A DNA stretch of 64,000 bases from Tillandsia leiboldiana (lineage: Eukaryota > Streptophyta > Magnoliopsida > Poales > Bromeliaceae). The position numbers were made by a program, and so were the translations under genes. Under the pieces are notes generated by a model. That model searched no databases, had not been told where the DNA came from, and saw only the letters and a program-made list of their open reading frames with translations. Below, piece by piece: positions 11,612-21,837 of the stretch (its first letter is position 1; each line of letters starts with the position of its first letter). The stretch is taken from assembly GCA_029204045.2 (NCBI GenBank), contig CM055060.1:56371679-56435678 (forward strand), in the 5' to 3' direction.

Positions 11612-14600
11612 ATGTTTAGCATCTGTACTTGGAATGTTCGTGGTCTAAACGACCCAAATAAAAGACGTCTAGTTAAGAGTGGGCTCTCCTCTTCTAGGAA
11701 GTCCATTTTATGTTTGCAAGAATCTAAAGTCTCTTCGGTGTCCCAATCTTTTCTCCGCTCGTTTGTTAACCCCCCTGTGGATAAATGCCAATTCTTACAA
11801 TCCGATGGAGCCTCTGGCGGGATCGTTACTTGTTGGAGTTCCCGTGATTTCTCTTGCTCGGAGGTGGTGGTCCGCCGCTTCTCCCTGACCGTTAAGATGA
11901 AGCACTTCGCTACCGGCGCATCTTTTTACCTTACTAATGTGTACGGCCCGCCTTCGTGGGAGGGTAAGGAGGACTTCTGCTCGGAGCTGGTAGCGCTTCG
12001 GCAGGTCTGTACGGGGCCGTGGGTGCTTTGCGGGGACTTCAACCTCACTAAGTGCCAGCAGGAGAGAACGGGGTGCACCTGGAGCCGTAAACTCATGTCT
12101 TTGTTCGCAGACCTGTTGTCCAAGCTGGAACTCATCGATCTCCCTTTGGGCAACCAGCGATTTACTTGGTCCAATATGCAGGGTACTCCTACTCTGGCAA
12201 AGCTTGACCGTTTCCTCGTCTCTGTTGAATGGGATCACTCTTTCCCTCTCAGCAAGGTGGTTGGCCTCCCCAGGGTAACGTCGGACCATACCCCGTTACG
12301 CCTAACAACCGGTGGAAATCTTCCCCCTCGGAGATTCAGATTTGAGGACGCCTGGCTTCTAAGGGAGGACTTCAACTCCCGTTTAACGGGGTGGTGGGCC
12401 GAGGTGCGCGGGAACCCCTCGAGTATCCTCTCCTTTAATGCGAAACTCAGGCACTGCAGGGTCAGGTTTAAAGAGTGGTGCTCGGCTAACTTTCACAGCA
12501 TTACCAAAGCAAAGCTGGACCTCTCCAGGGAGATCCAATCCCTGGACCTCCTGGAAGAATCTTCCAGCCTCCCTGAAACGCTTTTGGAGCGTCGCCGCAG
12601 CCTTAAGGCCCAGCTTTCAGCAACCGCTGCCGAGGAGGAGGTCCTCTGGAAGACTAGAGCCAAGCAGCACTGGCTCAAAAGCGGGGACGGCAATACCAAG
12701 TTCTTTCATTCCGTGGCTAACGGGCGCAGGCGGAGAAACTTTATCGAGGTGGTCGAAGAGGACGGTATCAGGATAAGCAGGGAAAGCGCGAAGAGAGACT
12801 ACTTTTACAGTAACTTCAAAGAGGTGTTTGCTTCGGCCGGGCATAGCTCTGAGCTAGTCGGCAACTGGAGTGGCCTTTTCGAGAGTAGCCAACTCCTGGG
12901 CTCCGCTGCTCTTACGGCACCCTTCTCCAGAGAGGAGATTAAGGCCGCCGCCTTTCAACTCGGAGGCGATAAGGCACCCGGACCAGACGGGTTCAGCCTC
13001 AGGTTTTATCACAAGTTTTGGGGGGTTATCCAGGATGATATTTATCGGATCTTCTGCGACCTGTACGAGGGGAATCTCAACACCGGGCCGATCGACTACT
13101 CTTTCATCTCCCTGATCCCCAAAAAGGAAGGTGCGAAAGCTGCAGGGGATTTCAGGCCTATCAGCCTGATAAATGGCATTCAGAAGATCATTTCTAAAGT
13201 TCTGGCGAACAGGCTCGCTGGAGTTATGAACGGTATTATCTCCCCCTGTCAAACAGCCTTCCTGAAGGGCAGATCGATCCTTGACTCCTTCGTTACAGCG
13301 AGCGAGCTCGTAAGTTGGGGGTCTAAAGTCAGAGCAGAATGCGTCGCTGTCAAGATCGACTTTGAAAAGGCTTTCGACAGGGTAAACTGGGGGTTTTTGC
13401 TCAAGGTTATGGGTTGGATGGGTGCCAACCACCGGTGGTGCGGGTGGATTGAGCAATGCATCGCCAACGCTAAGATTGCCGTGTTAGTCAACGGGGAACC
13501 CTCGAAATGGATCAAATCGCGCCGGGGCCTAAGGCAGGGGGACCCACTGTCGCCCCTGCTCTTCCTCCTCGTGACGGAAGGGCTTGCGCGAATGACGGAG
13601 CGAGCGGTTACCAACAAGTTGTTCTCGGGGATGGGGCCGGCGGCGGGATGCAAGGTGGCTCTCATTCAGTACGCAGACGATTCTATCTTCTTCTGCAAGG
13701 CCAACCGCAACGAAGTGCGTCACCTTAAGTTCATATGGCAACTGTTCGAATGGTCATCTGGTCTCAAAATTAACTGGTCTAAGTCCGAGCTTTTGTACTT
13801 TGGCAGCCGGCCAGGTCGGGGAAGGAGGTTGGCGGGCCTAATCGGCTGCAGGTTGGGCAATCTCCCTATCAAATATTTAGGCCTGCCCCTCTCTAACAAA
13901 CGTCTATCAAAGGATGACTGGTGGGCGGTTATCAACAAGTTCCGGATTAGGATCGAGGGGTGGCAGGCTAAGCTGCTATCGCAAGGGGGCAGACTAACCC
14001 TGGTGAATTCCACGCTTACCAGCTTGCCTCTCTTCGCCCTGTCGGTTTTCAGAGCCCCCAAATGGGTCATCAGTAGAATGGAATCTCTAAGGCGGGCCTT
14101 CTTCTGGAAAGGTGAGTGTTCGATTTCTGGTGGTAACTGCCTCGTTAGCTGGCGGATCGCTTGCCGTAGGAGGACGGACGGAGGGCTAGGGATCCTTGAT
14201 CTCCGAAGCATGAACTCTGCTCTACTGACGAAGTGGTGGTGGAAACTGCTGACGGGTGGTAATTATCTTTGGGGGCGGCTGGTCAATAGCCTTTATTACA
14301 ACAGAAGAAGACCACTCCGGGAAGGAGCCTCATTCACCCCTTTCTCCCACTGGTGGAAGAGTGCTCTGAGCGTCAAGGAGGTTTTCAGCTGCGGTGCCCA
14401 CTACGAGCTAGGGGACGGGAAGCGGATAGATCTGTGGCGGGACAAGTGGGGGGATATGACGCCCCTCTGTCATCAGTTCCCGACTATATACAGTGACATC
14501 ACGACCAAGAACAGACGTATCGCAGAGTGCCGCAGCAGAACAGGCTGGAAATGGAGCTGTATCCTGTCGGGGATCCCCACCAGGAGACAACTGTCCTGCG

Positions 14601-15187
14601 CCACCATTAGGGCCCTGAAAGACCTGTTATCTACCATAACCCCGGGTAGGGGGGCGGATCTACTACGGTGGCGGTGGGACCACTCGGAAGCCTTCTCGGT
14701 TAAGTCGACTTACGTCTTTCTGCAGGATAGCGGGGTATCGGACCGCAGTTTCGATGAGGTTTGGGACTCTAAAGCTCCGCTGAAAGTCAAGATATTCCTA
14801 TGGCTAGCCCTGAGAGGGAGGATCCGGACAAAAGACAACCTCTCTTTTACCAGTTGGGTAGGGGACGACAGGTGCGTTTTTTGCGGGGCAGCCTCCGAGA
14901 CCGTCGACCACCTCCTTCTCGACTGCGAAACTAGCAGGGCGACGTTGGGCGCTCAGCTAACCTACAAGCGGCTTCTCGATACCTGCAACTCGGCGAGGTC
15001 GCTTTGGGATAACTGCTGCCAAATTGGGGGTAGGCCTGGAAGGAACGAGAGATCTATCCTAGCTGCTACTTGGTGGTCGATCTGGCTTGAGCGTAACAGC
15101 CGGATCTTCGCCAACAAGCGGGTCAATGGGAAGCATCTACTAGGCTCTATCCGTGCCCTTCGATGCCTTTGGGAGTCCTTCTGCTAA
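11612..15187 (+). CDS. LINE ORF2 protein: endonuclease, reverse transcriptase, zf-RVT
   Basis: 1191-aa uninterrupted frame. The N-terminal ~230 residues form an APE-type endonuclease, with TWNVRGLNDPNKRR, LCLQESKV, CGDFNL and the catalytic SDHTPL motif. The reverse transcriptase core covers about residues 440-760, with FRPISLINGIQKIISKVLANR, FEKAFDRVNW, GLRQGDPLSPLLF and the active-site QYADDSIFF, where the YADD box has both catalytic aspartates. KINWSKSEL and IKYLGLPLSNKRL follow. A zf-RVT domain is near the C-terminus (KAPLKVKIFLWLALRGRIRT, then CVFC...HLLLDC). The protein nicks target DNA and copies the RNA by target-primed reverse transcription. All catalytic residues that can be recognised are present, so this copy could be competent, although expression cannot be judged here. 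Confidence 0.93.
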   Translation: MFSICTWNVRGLNDPNKRRLVKSGLSSSRKSILCLQESKVSSVSQSFLRSFVNPPVDKCQFLQSDGASGGIVTCWSSRDFSCSEVVVRRFSLTVKMKHFATGASFYLTNVYGPPSWEGKEDFCSELVALRQVCTGPWVLCGDFNLTKCQQERTGCTWSRKLMSLFADLLSKLELIDLPLGNQRFTWSNMQGTPTLAKLDRFLVSVEWDHSFPLSKVVGLPRVTSDHTPLRLTTGGNLPPRRFRFEDAWLLREDFNSRLTGWWAEVRGNPSSILSFNAKLRHCRVRFKEWCSANFHSITKAKLDLSREIQSLDLLEESSSLPETLLERRRSLKAQLSATAAEEEVLWKTRAKQHWLKSGDGNTKFFHSVANGRRRRNFIEVVEEDGIRISRESAKRDYFYSNFKEVFASAGHSSELVGNWSGLFESSQLLGSAALTAPFSREEIKAAAFQLGGDKAPGPDGFSLRFYHKFWGVIQDDIYRIFCDLYEGNLNTGPIDYSFISLIPKKEGAKAAGDFRPISLINGIQKIISKVLANRLAGVMNGIISPCQTAFLKGRSILDSFVTASELVSWGSKVRAECVAVKIDFEKAFDRVNWGFLLKVMGWMGANHRWCGWIEQCIANAKIAVLVNGEPSKWIKSRRGLRQGDPLSPLLFLLVTEGLARMTERAVTNKLFSGMGPAAGCKVALIQYADDSIFFCKANRNEVRHLKFIWQLFEWSSGLKINWSKSELLYFGSRPGRGRRLAGLIGCRLGNLPIKYLGLPLSNKRLSKDDWWAVINKFRIRIEGWQAKLLSQGGRLTLVNSTLTSLPLFALSVFRAPKWVISRMESLRRAFFWKGECSISGGNCLVSWRIACRRRTDGGLGILDLRSMNSALLTKWWWKLLTGGNYLWGRLVNSLYYNRRRPLREGASFTPFSHWWKSALSVKEVFSCGAHYELGDGKRIDLWRDKWGDMTPLCHQFPTIYSDITTKNRRIAECRSRTGWKWSCILSGIPTRRQLSCATIRALKDLLSTITPGRGADLLRWRWDHSEAFSVKSTYVFLQDSGVSDRSFDEVWDSKAPLKVKIFLWLALRGRIRTKDNLSFTSWVGDDRCVFCGAASETVDHLLLDCETSRATLGAQLTYKRLLDTCNSARSLWDNCCQIGGRPGRNERSILAATWWSIWLERNSRIFANKRVNGKHLLGSIRALRCLWESFC

Positions 15188-15188
15188 G

Positions 15189-15190
<2 letters not shown>

Positions 15191-15268
<78 letters not shown>
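15191..15268 (+). repeat. 78-nt pure T tract in the LINE 3' UTR
   Basis: It begins 3 nt after the ORF2 stop codon and is uninterrupted. It is on the sense strand, so it would be poly(U) in the element RNA, opposite to the poly(A) at the true 3' end (15345-15354). Confidence 0.95.
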
Positions 15269-15323
15269 CCTGAGGCCTGGCTGCCTCACCTCGTTGCTTA
15301 GTTCATATTAACTTGAATGAAGC

Positions 15324-15337
15324 GGTAGCATGCTACC
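15324..15337 (+). other. Perfect 14-bp palindrome near the LINE 3' end
   Basis: GGTAGCATGCTACC is exactly self-complementary and sits 7 nt before the terminal poly(A). It may form the 3' stem recognised by the reverse transcriptase, as proposed for stringent-type L1 elements. Its function is inferred from position. Confidence 0.6.
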
Positions 15338-15354
15338 TTCTCTCAAAAAAAAAA

Positions 15355-15369
15355 GTTTTAAATTCGAAG
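15355..15369. repeat. LINE target-site duplication, right copy
   Basis: GTTTTAAATTCGAAG, identical to 8560-8574, directly after the poly(A). Confidence 0.92.
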
Positions 15370-15492
15370 TTTAATAATCATACATCTGTATTGGCCCCTC
15401 TACTTATTTTGTCATAATAAAATTCTTACAAGACAATTATTTAGAAACATAAGAGGGTACAATGTACTAAAAAAAAGAAAAAAAAACCTGTC

Positions 15493-15606
15493 TTATGGAT
15501 CAACAGTGATCAGGATCTGCACATAAAACACTTCACGAGACAAGTGTACATGTGTCTTATTGTCAAAGAGCCTCTTTCCTTCTCCAGTGGTAGAGTAGAA
15601 CAATTC
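15493..15606 (-). CDS. Possible terminal exon of an unidentified gene
   Basis: On the minus strand a good acceptor, TTTTGTTCACAG, precedes 38 codons ending in TAA. The peptide starts ELFYSTTGEGKRLFDNK and ends FYVQILITVDP. A candidate 29-nt upstream exon on the same strand, just below 15860 after CCTCCTCTAG, ends AACCAG before a GT donor and would join in the same frame (LLLMILLNQ then ELFYS). The amino-acid composition looks coding, but I do not recognise the family. No upstream exons were found in the AT-rich DNA at 16-18 kb, so it may be a gene relic. Confidence 0.25.
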   Translation of the reverse strand, partial: ELFYSTTGEGKRLFDNKTHVHLSREVFYVQILITVDP

Positions 15607-15609
15607 CTG

Positions 15610-16433
15610 TGAACAAAATTTACAAACTACAATCAAGTTTACAGAACCATGCAAGTTACAAACCAAGTTAATTTGTAAGAAGGTGCGAATCGGATTAATG
15701 GATTAATAGTAATGATGATTATGATTTGGTTTCATTTTTTGCAGCAGTTAATTTGATCTGGCCCTTAATTGCGGCCCTCGTATTAGTCCAAACATTTTCG
15801 AGCCTGGGCATGGGTTTTCCTACAACCTGGTTGAGGAGTATCATTAACAACAACACTAGAGGAGGGGGGGAAAAAAAATAAAAAATAAATTGTGGAAACA
15901 ATCTACAGGCTAGAGTTATTGCAGCAGAAATTTCAAAATCTATAATAAAGCTTTACCAGTTCACGTGAAGTTTTAATACCATCAAATATCAAAAATTTAA
16001 TTTTCATTTGAAATCACCAAGCTAATTAAATTTTTATAACATTTTTTAACTTGACCTTCTTTATAAAAGATCAAGCTTGGAGCTTACTATTAAACAGAAG
16101 ATCATAATAAAAAATAGAAAAAATCAAACATGCACGACTGTACCAAATTTTTTCCCCTCAAATTCTGCAGGAAATAAAGTAAAATGTTAACATCATCAAA
16201 TTCCTGCTCATTATGTATAGCACTTAATAGAGATAAAATAAAAAGATAATTGTATATGACTTCCGTAAAGATATCAAATAGCCAATATATTTTTATAAAA
16301 TTTAAGTTATGAGATTTATTATTCCAAAAGTTCTTCGGTTTACAAAAAGATTTTTCTATTACCAAAATTTATATAATTATGAGTTAAAAAAACTAACCAC
16401 ACTTACCTAAGAGGTAAAATGACTATTTTACTC

Positions 16434-16434
<1 letters not shown>
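15610..16434. other. Intergenic DNA, no firm gene
   Basis: A 60-codon minus-strand frame at 15719-15901 has no recognisable domain and may be intron or exon of the candidate gene just described. The remainder is AT-rich and unassigned. Confidence 0.35.

Positions 16435-16513
<79 letters not shown>
16435..16513. repeat. (AT)n microsatellite
   Basis: About 39 AT dinucleotides without interruption. Confidence 0.95.
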
Positions 16514-16518
<5 letters not shown>

Positions 16519-17409
16519 TATATTTCAATATTAATTTTCATCATTTTTTCATTCTTTTCTCTTTATTCATAGCGATGGCAAGACTTACGGCGATGACGAC
16601 GTTGAAGATGAGACTCTCGCAACGGCAAAAATAAAATACGTCACACGTGCCATGGCAGACGAAGAGAAAGAGAAAAAAAAAATTTTAAAAAATAAATTTG
16701 TAATTAAGGACAAAATAATTATTTTATACACGGACGGACGTTTTGAAAAAATAAATTTAATTATTTAAATTTTATTTATATTTATCTACTATTTAATATT
16801 TTTATAAGAATATATATATATATAATTAACCCTAAAATAAATAAATAATACCAAATCTCAATGAATTCCGGGAATGATTCTATATATTACAGTGAATGAA
16901 GAGAGAAGTGAGAAAGAGAGACATGTGGATCTAGACTCTTTTCACAAGTCATTTCCCATATCGCAATTAAGGGATCTGAAGGGTCGTTATCATATGTAGG
17001 GTCAAAAATAGCTTTGTCATTGTTGAACACTAGTTGACTCTTGGTTTGTAGCTATACGGCGTAAAGTTCCTCGTTACTTCACTGGGTAGGTATCCTATTA
17101 AATTATATAAAATAAATCACTGATCATAATTTTAATATTTATATTCAGCACGTATAGAATGTAAATAATATATGCAAAATTTAGAGCAGGCGTGTTTGAA
17201 AATTTGTAACCGTCGATCATATATGAACAAGAAGTAAATGATGCATCATACTTAATTGATCGAAGACCAACCACATTCTCCCAATGAATAATAAATGTGT
17301 GAAGTTTTTTGATAATTAATTGCATATGTCAGGGGAGACTAATTAGGATGTAACATATTTAGTTAAACTTATCAAATTAAAAAACTTAAGCTGGAGGTTT
17401 AGGTTTAGT
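16514..17409. other. Intergenic DNA, no gene seen
   Basis: Mostly AT-rich, with a small GC-richer patch at 16570-16670. No coding frame, splice series or named repeat was found. Confidence 0.4.
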
Positions 17410-17410
17410 A

Positions 17411-17476
<66 letters not shown>
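17410..17476. repeat. (AT)n/(GT)n compound microsatellite
   Basis: About 14 AT units followed by about 19 GT units. Confidence 0.95.
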
Positions 17477-17477
<1 letters not shown>

Positions 17478-17646
17478 CAACTCATTTTGAGTATATATAA
17501 TTTGTGTGAAACTATATATGTGAATTTCTAACAATGTATGAGCGCATCAAGCTATTCTGAAAAAGTACAGCATAATTTCCTGAACAAGTATAAACAAATT
17601 TTCATACTGTGATATATACATGGGCCTAAAAACTTCAGTGAGGAAC

Positions 17647-17649
<3 letters not shown>

Positions 17650-17704
<55 letters not shown>
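17650..17704. repeat. (AT)n microsatellite
   Basis: About 27 AT dinucleotides. Confidence 0.95.
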
Positions 17705-17708
<4 letters not shown>

Positions 17709-19823
17709 CACTTGAAACATGCATGGAGCAATATTTACTGTTGTGCTACCAAACGAGCACTGCTTATAATAGCACTTGTACTCGGTGGGTGCTATATAGA
17801 ATTAATGGTCTAATCACCTAACATTGCGAATGGTTATATATGTGATGTAACACTTGGTCTTAAGAAGCATCAGTCAGAGGATAATTCATCCTAAGTATTG
17901 GCATTTACGGCGCGTAACGATCCATAAGATCGCTTTTTAACACGGTTGGTCGCAAGTCGCTTCACTTAAAAATTTCATAATCGCTCTCGAAATGCAGCTC
18001 GAGATGCCTGCATTGCGGCCCTACCTCAATTCATCGGACAAATAATTAACAAATTTGACAGAAGAAATTAAGCTAGAGAAAAGAAAAACTTATTAACAAT
18101 AAGACGAAGAACTTAATTTGTCACCCAATCCATAAAAAGGGAGAGAAAAGTAGGTTTTAATTAATTACCAGTGTACAATTAAATTTGGTGAAGAGCTTAA
18201 TTTGTTCCAAATCTGATCTTATAAATTGATTTTCGAATCGAGTGCCAAGCGAGTCACATTAATTTAATTGAGGAGTACGTACGTAATTACAATTGTGCCT
18301 CTTTTTTGCATCGGATCGGATCGATTAGGTCGCATTTCGGGTGAATGTCTGATCAAAAAACATGGGTCAAATTAATCCAACAGCTAGCTAGTCCTCTTAC
18401 AACGTGAAGATGTGTAACTATCTATGGACATGTAGTTAAAGAAAGCAATATTTCGACAGCCCCTCGTGAATAGCTCGTGAATAGCACATAACACAGACAA
18501 TTAATTGGGCACCAACACACATTTATGCACATGCTGACTCTTTAGCAAACACCCTACACTAGCTGTTGATGTATATTTTTGGGTATGTTGTTACCCGCTT
18601 GATTATTTTAGTAATATATATAGTATTAGAGTAAATTTTAAACTACTTCATTTCATTTCTATGATGTCATGAATTTGATCTTTTATCTTCATCAATATTT
18701 AACAAATTCAATTATCGTATTATATTTAAATTCTTCTGATCGATCTAGTTAATTTTTCATCTTTTATTTAGTATATTATTAATTCGTGAGTCTTTCTTTT
18801 TTTTTTCTTTTTTTTTTTTCTAGTTAGTGGATCGATCTATCTTTTGAGTATCACACGCCACCTCTTTATTTGCCCCCCCTGGGAGGTTACAACATGCATG
18901 CCGCGCACAATAAAATAATCAGCTTGAATGGACAATAGTACACCTGCAGCTAACAAATATTTGTCACATGAATTTATTCACTTGGTACGGTGAAATCACG
19001 TAACTATCTGAAACTTTAATTTTTATTTTCTGTTTCATCCATTTTGGTTCTAATTAATATAGAATAAATTCATCCGGATCGAGGACAACATCATATACAA
19101 CTAAAGCAGTGTTGCAATACTTACTTATTAATCTAATTATGCATATAAGGACTATATATATATAACATTATAAAATGTTTACCTTATTGTTAAAAATTGT
19201 CAAAATGTCTATACTAATACAACAATTAACGGCCGATCTATTTCTCAAGTATATATAGACCTATTAAAAATAATTAAAAGTGTACATTAATATAATTTTT
19301 ACAGAGACAAATCAAGTGAATCTAAATAAGGTGTTAAAAACTAATGCAGTGAATTTAAAGCAGGTGCCGGAAACCAATGCCAATCGCATTTCCATTGTAG
19401 CTTAAAATTATATAGCACATTAATTATTATCCATATATAGAACTTATAACTTTATTTATTTTTATCCTATTATGTACTTTTATAACAGAGGCAGAGTTTA
19501 ATTAGAATGCTGGCAGCACTTAAATTATCTATTTAAATACTTTGAAAGGGCTAAAGAATTTATTTATTTATTTATTGTCGATTTGTAATGTTTTTTTTGT
19601 AGCATCGAGATAGTAAGAATTGAAAGTGTTTTTGAATTTTTCTGGCTTTGCAAAATACGTAAACGGAAAATTTTGGCAACACAATTCTGAACTGATCTAG
19701 GTTTAAAATTTCTTCTTTTCAATAAGTAATAATAATAATAATAATAATGATAATTTAATAAAGATAGTAGTTATAGTTGAGCAAAATTAAAATTTCCAGA
19801 GTGTGGCAAGCAAAAATTTATTC
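17705..19823. other. Intergenic DNA, no gene seen
   Basis: Just over 2 kb of moderately AT-rich sequence with no supported exon and no recognisable transposon. It contains a degenerate T-rich run near 18797-18822 and an (AAT)n run near 19730-19750. Confidence 0.4.
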
Positions 19824-19994
19824 TTAGTAGGAGGTGCAGCAGACCATGCACGTGTTGATGCCCGCGGGCGGGGAGCAGCCCATGCAATCGGGTCCGTCCA
19901 GCCCTGCATGGGATCGCGTCTGACGTAGACGCGCATTTGCTGCGACGAAGACCCACTTGATGACCGCTAGTCCTCCACTATACTCTTTCACGCA
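19824..19994 (-). CDS. Possible last exon of a small cysteine-rich protein
   Basis: An isolated GC-rich patch in AT-rich DNA. On the minus strand the frame ending in TAA at 19824-19826 reads GLDGPDCMGCSPPAGINTCM then VCCTSY, with cysteine spacing CX2C...CX2CC. An AATAAA signal lies just past the stop codon, and GGTCTTCGTCGCAG upstream could be an acceptor. The frame is open for 56 codons and has no in-frame Met before the cysteines, so an upstream exon would be needed; none was found. A different frame over the same DNA (19771-19956) has no such pattern. I do not recognise the family. Confidence 0.25.
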   Translation of the reverse strand, partial: CVKEYSGGLAVIKWVFVAANARLRQTRSHAGLDGPDCMGCSPPAGINTCMVCCTSY

Positions 19995-19999
19995 TTAGG

Positions 20000-21050
20000 T
20001 CCCCTCACTCTTTCCACACTCCGTTCCAATCTGTCCCTCCTACTAATCTAAGTGTTTCCACATCAACGTACACACAAATTCTAGATAAATTGATTATATA
20101 TATATATATATATATACTATGCACATATGAACTGAATTAATGTACACCAACAGTCCGATCCAGCATCACCAATCGATGAATTCGTATATAATTAAGAGGC
20201 ACAAGTTTAATTTCTATTAATATGGAGTGCAGAAACACACTACGTACGCATCAACCAATCTATGCGCTCGCGGCTGCTAGTTACCGTACCTGATCTGCAC
20301 ATGCATGCATACACCCGACGATTGGATCACTGTCAATGAGATTGAGATCATGCATGCGTCCTATATATACATATAATATTAGTATATATTTTCGGCGGTC
20401 CACAGCACCATGCACAGTGAATAATTAACTTTCTTTCCCTGTTTTTGGGATACAAAACCAGATTAATAAGAATTAATGAACTCAATTCTGGCACAGACAC
20501 ACATTAGGCGTAATAGAAATATAGGTGGGTGGCTATTCAATCTTTCCACATTCAGTGCACCACTGTGTCCCCTTGTCACATGCGACGACCAACCAAAAGG
20601 ACAATCCCCCCCCTCTATAGTGTGTGTATATATATATATATATATATGTACTTCTCTGGGTTGCGATGGTATCTTTTTCTTATTTGGAACAGAATACATA
20701 ATGGTATTTACCAATATATATATATATATATATAGAATGAATCAATTGCATGTTTAATTAAGCCCCATCAAGTAGGCTAATCCTCCAACAAATAACTATT
20801 TAGGACCCAAAAATTATTAAATTTGGGAAATTATTTTGAAAATGTTCTATCAAATGTTTGTTGATCATCCGAAATGTATGTGATAATTAAAAAGGACAAC
20901 ACTTGTTCCATTCTGAGAAGAGGATATTGCATGTAGCTGGTCTAGCAATTAACTAGACCATGTAGGAAAATAAGCGTTTATATATATAATTATGTTGGGA
21001 AGCAAAGTAAATGCTATAGATATATAGTATAGTAGCCGAACTCTATATAA
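20000..21050. other. Intergenic DNA with short (TA)n tracts
   Basis: No gene is supported. Short (TA)n runs occur at about 20096-20116, 20630-20647 and 20716-20734. Several CATGCATG (RY-type) motifs lie at 20300-20355. Apparent open frames at 20463-20757 on both strands come from the dinucleotide runs. Confidence 0.4.
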
Positions 21051-21054
21051 TTAG

Positions 21055-21254
21055 GTTATACTACACTATTAATGGCATTAAGTCATTGATACTATTAAAT
21101 TTTTTATCTTTGAATAAAGGGATGTGCTAGGATAATAATAGGCCTCTCGAGTTTAGTGGACGGTTGGGAAATAAATATGATCTAACGGTTGCAAATGATC
21201 AAAAGGGTTGATCCAAAAAATTTAGTACTATCGATAGCATAGTATGTAGTCGGA

Positions 21255-21256
<2 letters not shown>
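21055..21256. mobile_element. Family A MITE, copy 2
   Basis: Reverse orientation relative to copy 1. It has GTTTAGTGG, GATCTAACGGTT and a terminal TACTATCGATAGCATAGTA, and ends directly in a (TA)n tract (21257-21340). Confidence 0.7.

Positions 21257-21340
<84 letters not shown>
21257..21340. repeat. (TA)n microsatellite between two family A MITEs
   Basis: About 42 TA units, flanked on both sides by family A elements in the same orientation. Confidence 0.95.
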
Positions 21341-21343
<3 letters not shown>

Positions 21344-21575
21344 GAGATTCTATATTTTTAAAAGTACCAAGTTATTGGTGCTTGTAGGTTTTTAGCCATT
21401 GGATGAAAAGATGTGTAGTTAGAATGATAGTGGGCCTCGTGGGTTAAGTAAGTGGTTGGTAGAATAGAATGATCTAAGAAATGAAATTAGTCAAATGGAT
21501 AGATTTAACGGTAAAACACTTACAAACACCAATTGTTTGGTGCTTGTACAAGCATAGTAAACGAACTATATATAT
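21341..21575. mobile_element. Family A MITE, copy 3
   Basis: Reverse orientation. It carries the landmarks AGTTATTGGTGCTTGTAGG, GATAGTGGGCC, GGTTGGTAGAATAG and TTGGTGCTTGTACAAGCATA. This subtype has the GTGCTTGTACAAGCA terminus where others have GTGCTATCGATAGCA; both are palindromic. Confidence 0.75.
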
Positions 21576-21786
21576 AGTAGAGTTTATTACTTTCAAAAGT
21601 ATAAGCTCATTCATATTTGTAAATTTTTTATCATAGAATTTATATTGGGATTCGTGTTATTGTAAGGGCATTTAAGTATAGAAAAAGAAAAAGTATAATT
21701 GTACAAATCTCAATATAAATTTTATGATAAAAAATTTACAAATATAAATGAGTTATACTTTTGAAAGTATATGTTTTATTCTCTCT
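21576..21786. mobile_element. Family B MITE, copy 2
   Basis: Inverted arms: the left arm (tactttcaaaagtataagct, then tttgtaaattttttatcata) is complementary to the right arm (tatgataaaaaatttacaaa, then ttatacttttgaaagtat). Each arm is about 85 bp around a short A-rich centre. It ends in a (CT)n tract. No coding capacity. Confidence 0.8.
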
Positions 21787-21837
21787 CTCTCTCTCCCTCT
21801 CTCTCTCTGAGAAAGAGAGAGAGAGAAAGGGAGAGAG

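Larger units (their letters stand above)
8575..15354 (+). mobile_element. Complete L1-type non-LTR retrotransposon (LINE)
   Basis: A 6.8-kb element carrying ORF1 (8609-11563) and ORF2 (11612-15187), a short 3' UTR with a 78-nt T tract, a terminal stem, and a 10-nt poly(A) at 15345-15354. Exact 15-bp target duplications (15-18 bp counting the A bases) flank it. Both ORFs are open over their full length. This and the perfect duplications indicate a recent insertion. Its base composition (GC-rich, especially ORF1) contrasts sharply with the AT-rich flanks. The 5' leader before ORF1 is only 34 nt, so the copy may lack part of a longer 5' UTR. It lies about 2 kb downstream of the F-box gene in the same orientation. 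Confidence 0.92.

Noticed and set aside
11679..14590. Other frames overlapping LINE ORF2
   Set aside because: Shadows of ORF2; no independent motifs.
15191..15268. T78 tract as the poly(A) tail of a second retroelement inserted in reverse
   Set aside because: No target duplication or element body adjoins it; sequence on both sides belongs to the LINE 3' end.
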